Shown here piece after piece: positions 62,347 through 64,000 of a stretch of DNA of 64,000 nt; position 1 is the first letter of the stretch, and each line of letters begins with the position of its first letter. The DNA lies in NCBI GenBank assembly GCA_949317995.1, contig OX439044.1, positions 16,888,641 to 16,952,640 on the forward strand, read 5' to 3'. Below the pieces are notes generated by a model. It did no database searches, was not told the origin of the DNA, and saw only the letters and a program-made list of their open reading frames with translations. Source of the DNA: Acholoe squamosa. Lineage: Eukaryota > Annelida > Polychaeta > Phyllodocida > Polynoidae. A program made the translations under genes and the position numbers.

Positions 62347-63266
62347 CTGTGGACGGTATGTATAGGCTAATGACGGGTTATATTGCAATTTTGAAAAGGT
62401 TGTTTTAATAGGCCTAGATTGTTGTTTGAATTTAGTCTTGGGAATTTGGAATATCGTGTTATTTGCAGGTTTTCTTAGTGGGGGCTTTCTTTATTTTTCA
62501 GTGGTCGGGGCCGTAAGAGGCGAGTTGTTTGAATGATGTAAGGAGAGGGAGGAAGGACGGAAGAAAGAGAAAAGGACTAGTTCCAGAAGGTGGCGGCCAA
62601 ATGCGGAGACGTGATTAAGAAATGATTCTGTGATGCAAAGACTGTGATAATTAATATGTTGCCAAAGAGCCTGATTCCACTGTAATTCTACACCAATAAT
62701 ATACTTGAAAGTCCACCACCAGTTAGAAGTTATGTTGTTTATTCTGGGCTTCTAAATTGGCATGGGCGGGCTTTCAAAACTCATGCGGGATGGCATTGTT
62801 AACTTGGGTCGAAAACAAGTCTAGTGATATTGCTAACACGTGCTTATGTTATTGTTTTGACGCAGATATTGAGTGCGGGTGTCCTGACTGACGTTAAGTT
62901 GTCATGCCAACGTGGGAAAAATGAAAGAGATCTGACGTTGGGGAGGCCGACGGCAGTGGTGAGACGCAGCGCCGGCGTTCTGACGCAGCGTCTGGCGGGG
63001 AACCAGACGCGACGTCAGAAACAAGATGGCGACGTCTCATCGTGCGGTGGGCCTTCACAGTGAGTCGAAATAACTGTGTAATTGTGGGTCGAAACTGTGC
63101 TATGGTACTGGAGATGTTGTTAAAATGGTTTTAATTATGGGTGGGGTCGGATTTAGAGCTATTGAGGATGGGGGTGATCCCCACATGAAGGTGTTAGATG
63201 GGGCTATCCGGTGGATTGGGCGACCGGGAGAGTCCATTACCAGGTTATATGGGGGGTGGCCGGCGG

Positions 63267-64000
63267 TTAATTGATCCCCACATGAGGATCAAAGTAGGTT
63301 TCTGATGAAAACTTACCACGGGTCGATGTTGAGGGTGGTGTGAGCATCATCTCCGGTTGCTTGTACATGTATTTGCCCGTTTTTGGCTGATGCCGGAGTG
63401 GGGTGTACTTAGTGAGCTCTGCCGGGGAGTCATGGCGATCAGCCGGCCAGGACTCACAAGGTAGTTGTATGGCGGGGTCAGTGTCACTAGAGGCAAGTTG
63501 GAAATCGGGTTGTCCTTCTGAGGAGATGACCACTGTCATGTGGTGAGCTCCTTTTAAGACCCTGTACAGCGGTATTCTCCATAGAAGTGGTACCGGAGGA
63601 TAGCGCTGCAGCGGGATCTGTCGGACTTGTCCCCCGATTATTGTCCTGATGTCGGACTTCCAATGGAGATCCAGGTGTCTGCCCAGGGGTGCCGTAAGGC
63701 GAGCTGGGGAGACCTTAGGGGCTGTGATGGTGGGGGCCCAGAGATTTTGTCCATAGATCATCTTGCCAACGGTGAAGTCAAAGGTTTGACCGTTGGCATG
63801 AATCTTGGCCACAATTGAAGGTGTCCTGTGGCTGTCCTGTTTGCAGTAGGGCCAGTGTCGCAGGCACCTCTTGGCGGTAATCCATGTGATGTATAGGAGG
63901 GTTGCTATTAAAATCCAGGTGAACATGTTCTGGTAGCGGCCAGGCGACTGTACAAAATCTAGATCTGTGTCTGGGGTCGTTTGTGGGGCTGGCCAGTTTT
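63267..64000 (-). CDS. C-terminal part of a single-pass membrane protein (5'-partial at window edge)
   Basis: The minus-strand frame is open to the right edge and ends at 63267. A hydrophobic segment, MFTWILIATLLYITWITA, at about 63926-63873 is followed by KRC and a cytoplasmic-looking region of about 200 residues containing Pro-rich and His-rich parts. The first ATG seen is at 63926, but the frame continues upstream (about 24 more codons in the window), so that ATG need not be the start. An envelope-like protein of a minus-strand retroelement is one possibility; an ordinary receptor is another. Confidence 0.45.
   Translation of the reverse strand, partial: NWPAPQTTPDTDLDFVQSPGRYQNMFTWILIATLLYITWITAKRCLRHWPYCKQDSHRTPSIVAKIHANGQTFDFTVGKMIYGQNLWAPTITAPKVSPARLTAPLGRHLDLHWKSDIRTIIGGQVRQIPLQRYPPVPLLWRIPLYRVLKGAHHMTVVISSEGQPDFQLASSDTDPAIQLPCESWPADRHDSPAELTKYTPLRHQPKTGKYMYKQPEMMLTPPSTSTRGKFSSETYFDPHVGIN

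Overview
The window is animal nuclear DNA, most likely from a mollusc or another lophotrochozoan. It has intron-split genes with GT/AG junctions, many small inverted-repeat transposons, two LTR retroelements, and two copies of a repeat whose end (a GTTAAACATCC block followed by ACTC repeats) resembles common molluscan repeats. The species is an inference; no database was searched.

Host genes. A minus-strand gene for a HAD phosphatase of the glycerol-3-phosphate/phosphoglycolate phosphatase (PGP) family runs from exon 1 (30579-30255) to beyond the left edge. Its sixth coding position is occupied by four tandem versions of one exon (8927-8774, 8614-8461, 8058-7905, 7149-7002). All have the same splice phases, so this looks like mutually exclusive splicing of the segment that carries the cap-domain specificity loop. 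Divergently, about 300 bp from PGP exon 1, starts a plus-strand KIAA0930-family gene with ten coding exons (30879-46445) and an alternative last exon (49913-49977). Farther right are the last two exons of an unrecognised minus-strand gene (58958-58074), a proline-rich minus-strand terminal exon, a doubtful small plus-strand gene, and a partial minus-strand membrane protein at the right edge.

Mobile DNA. Positions 1 to about 6015 hold the 3' part of a Ty3/gypsy element of errantivirus type: pol, an intact baculovirus-F-like env, a polypurine tract and a probable 3' LTR. Positions 16438-29915 hold a complete 13,478-bp Ty3/gypsy element with two 418-bp LTRs that I read as identical, an AATA target duplication, intact gag, intact pol in the -1 frame, and an intact third gene of about 1216 codons. 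The third gene encodes an acidic N-terminus, a basic linker, two zinc-finger-like modules and a C-terminal coiled coil, and matches no family I know. This element lies in PGP intron 1, antisense to the gene, inside an older fold-back structure made of inverted 29-bp minisatellites that also contain an older, related solo LTR.

The KIAA0930 introns hold a broken Penelope-like element with a hammerhead-ribozyme-like core about 0.4 kb downstream, a fresh tandem duplication of 789 bp, and several TA- or TTA-flanked MITEs. The most notable items are the exon-6 cassette array, the third gene of the 13.5-kb element, and the hammerhead/Penelope pair.
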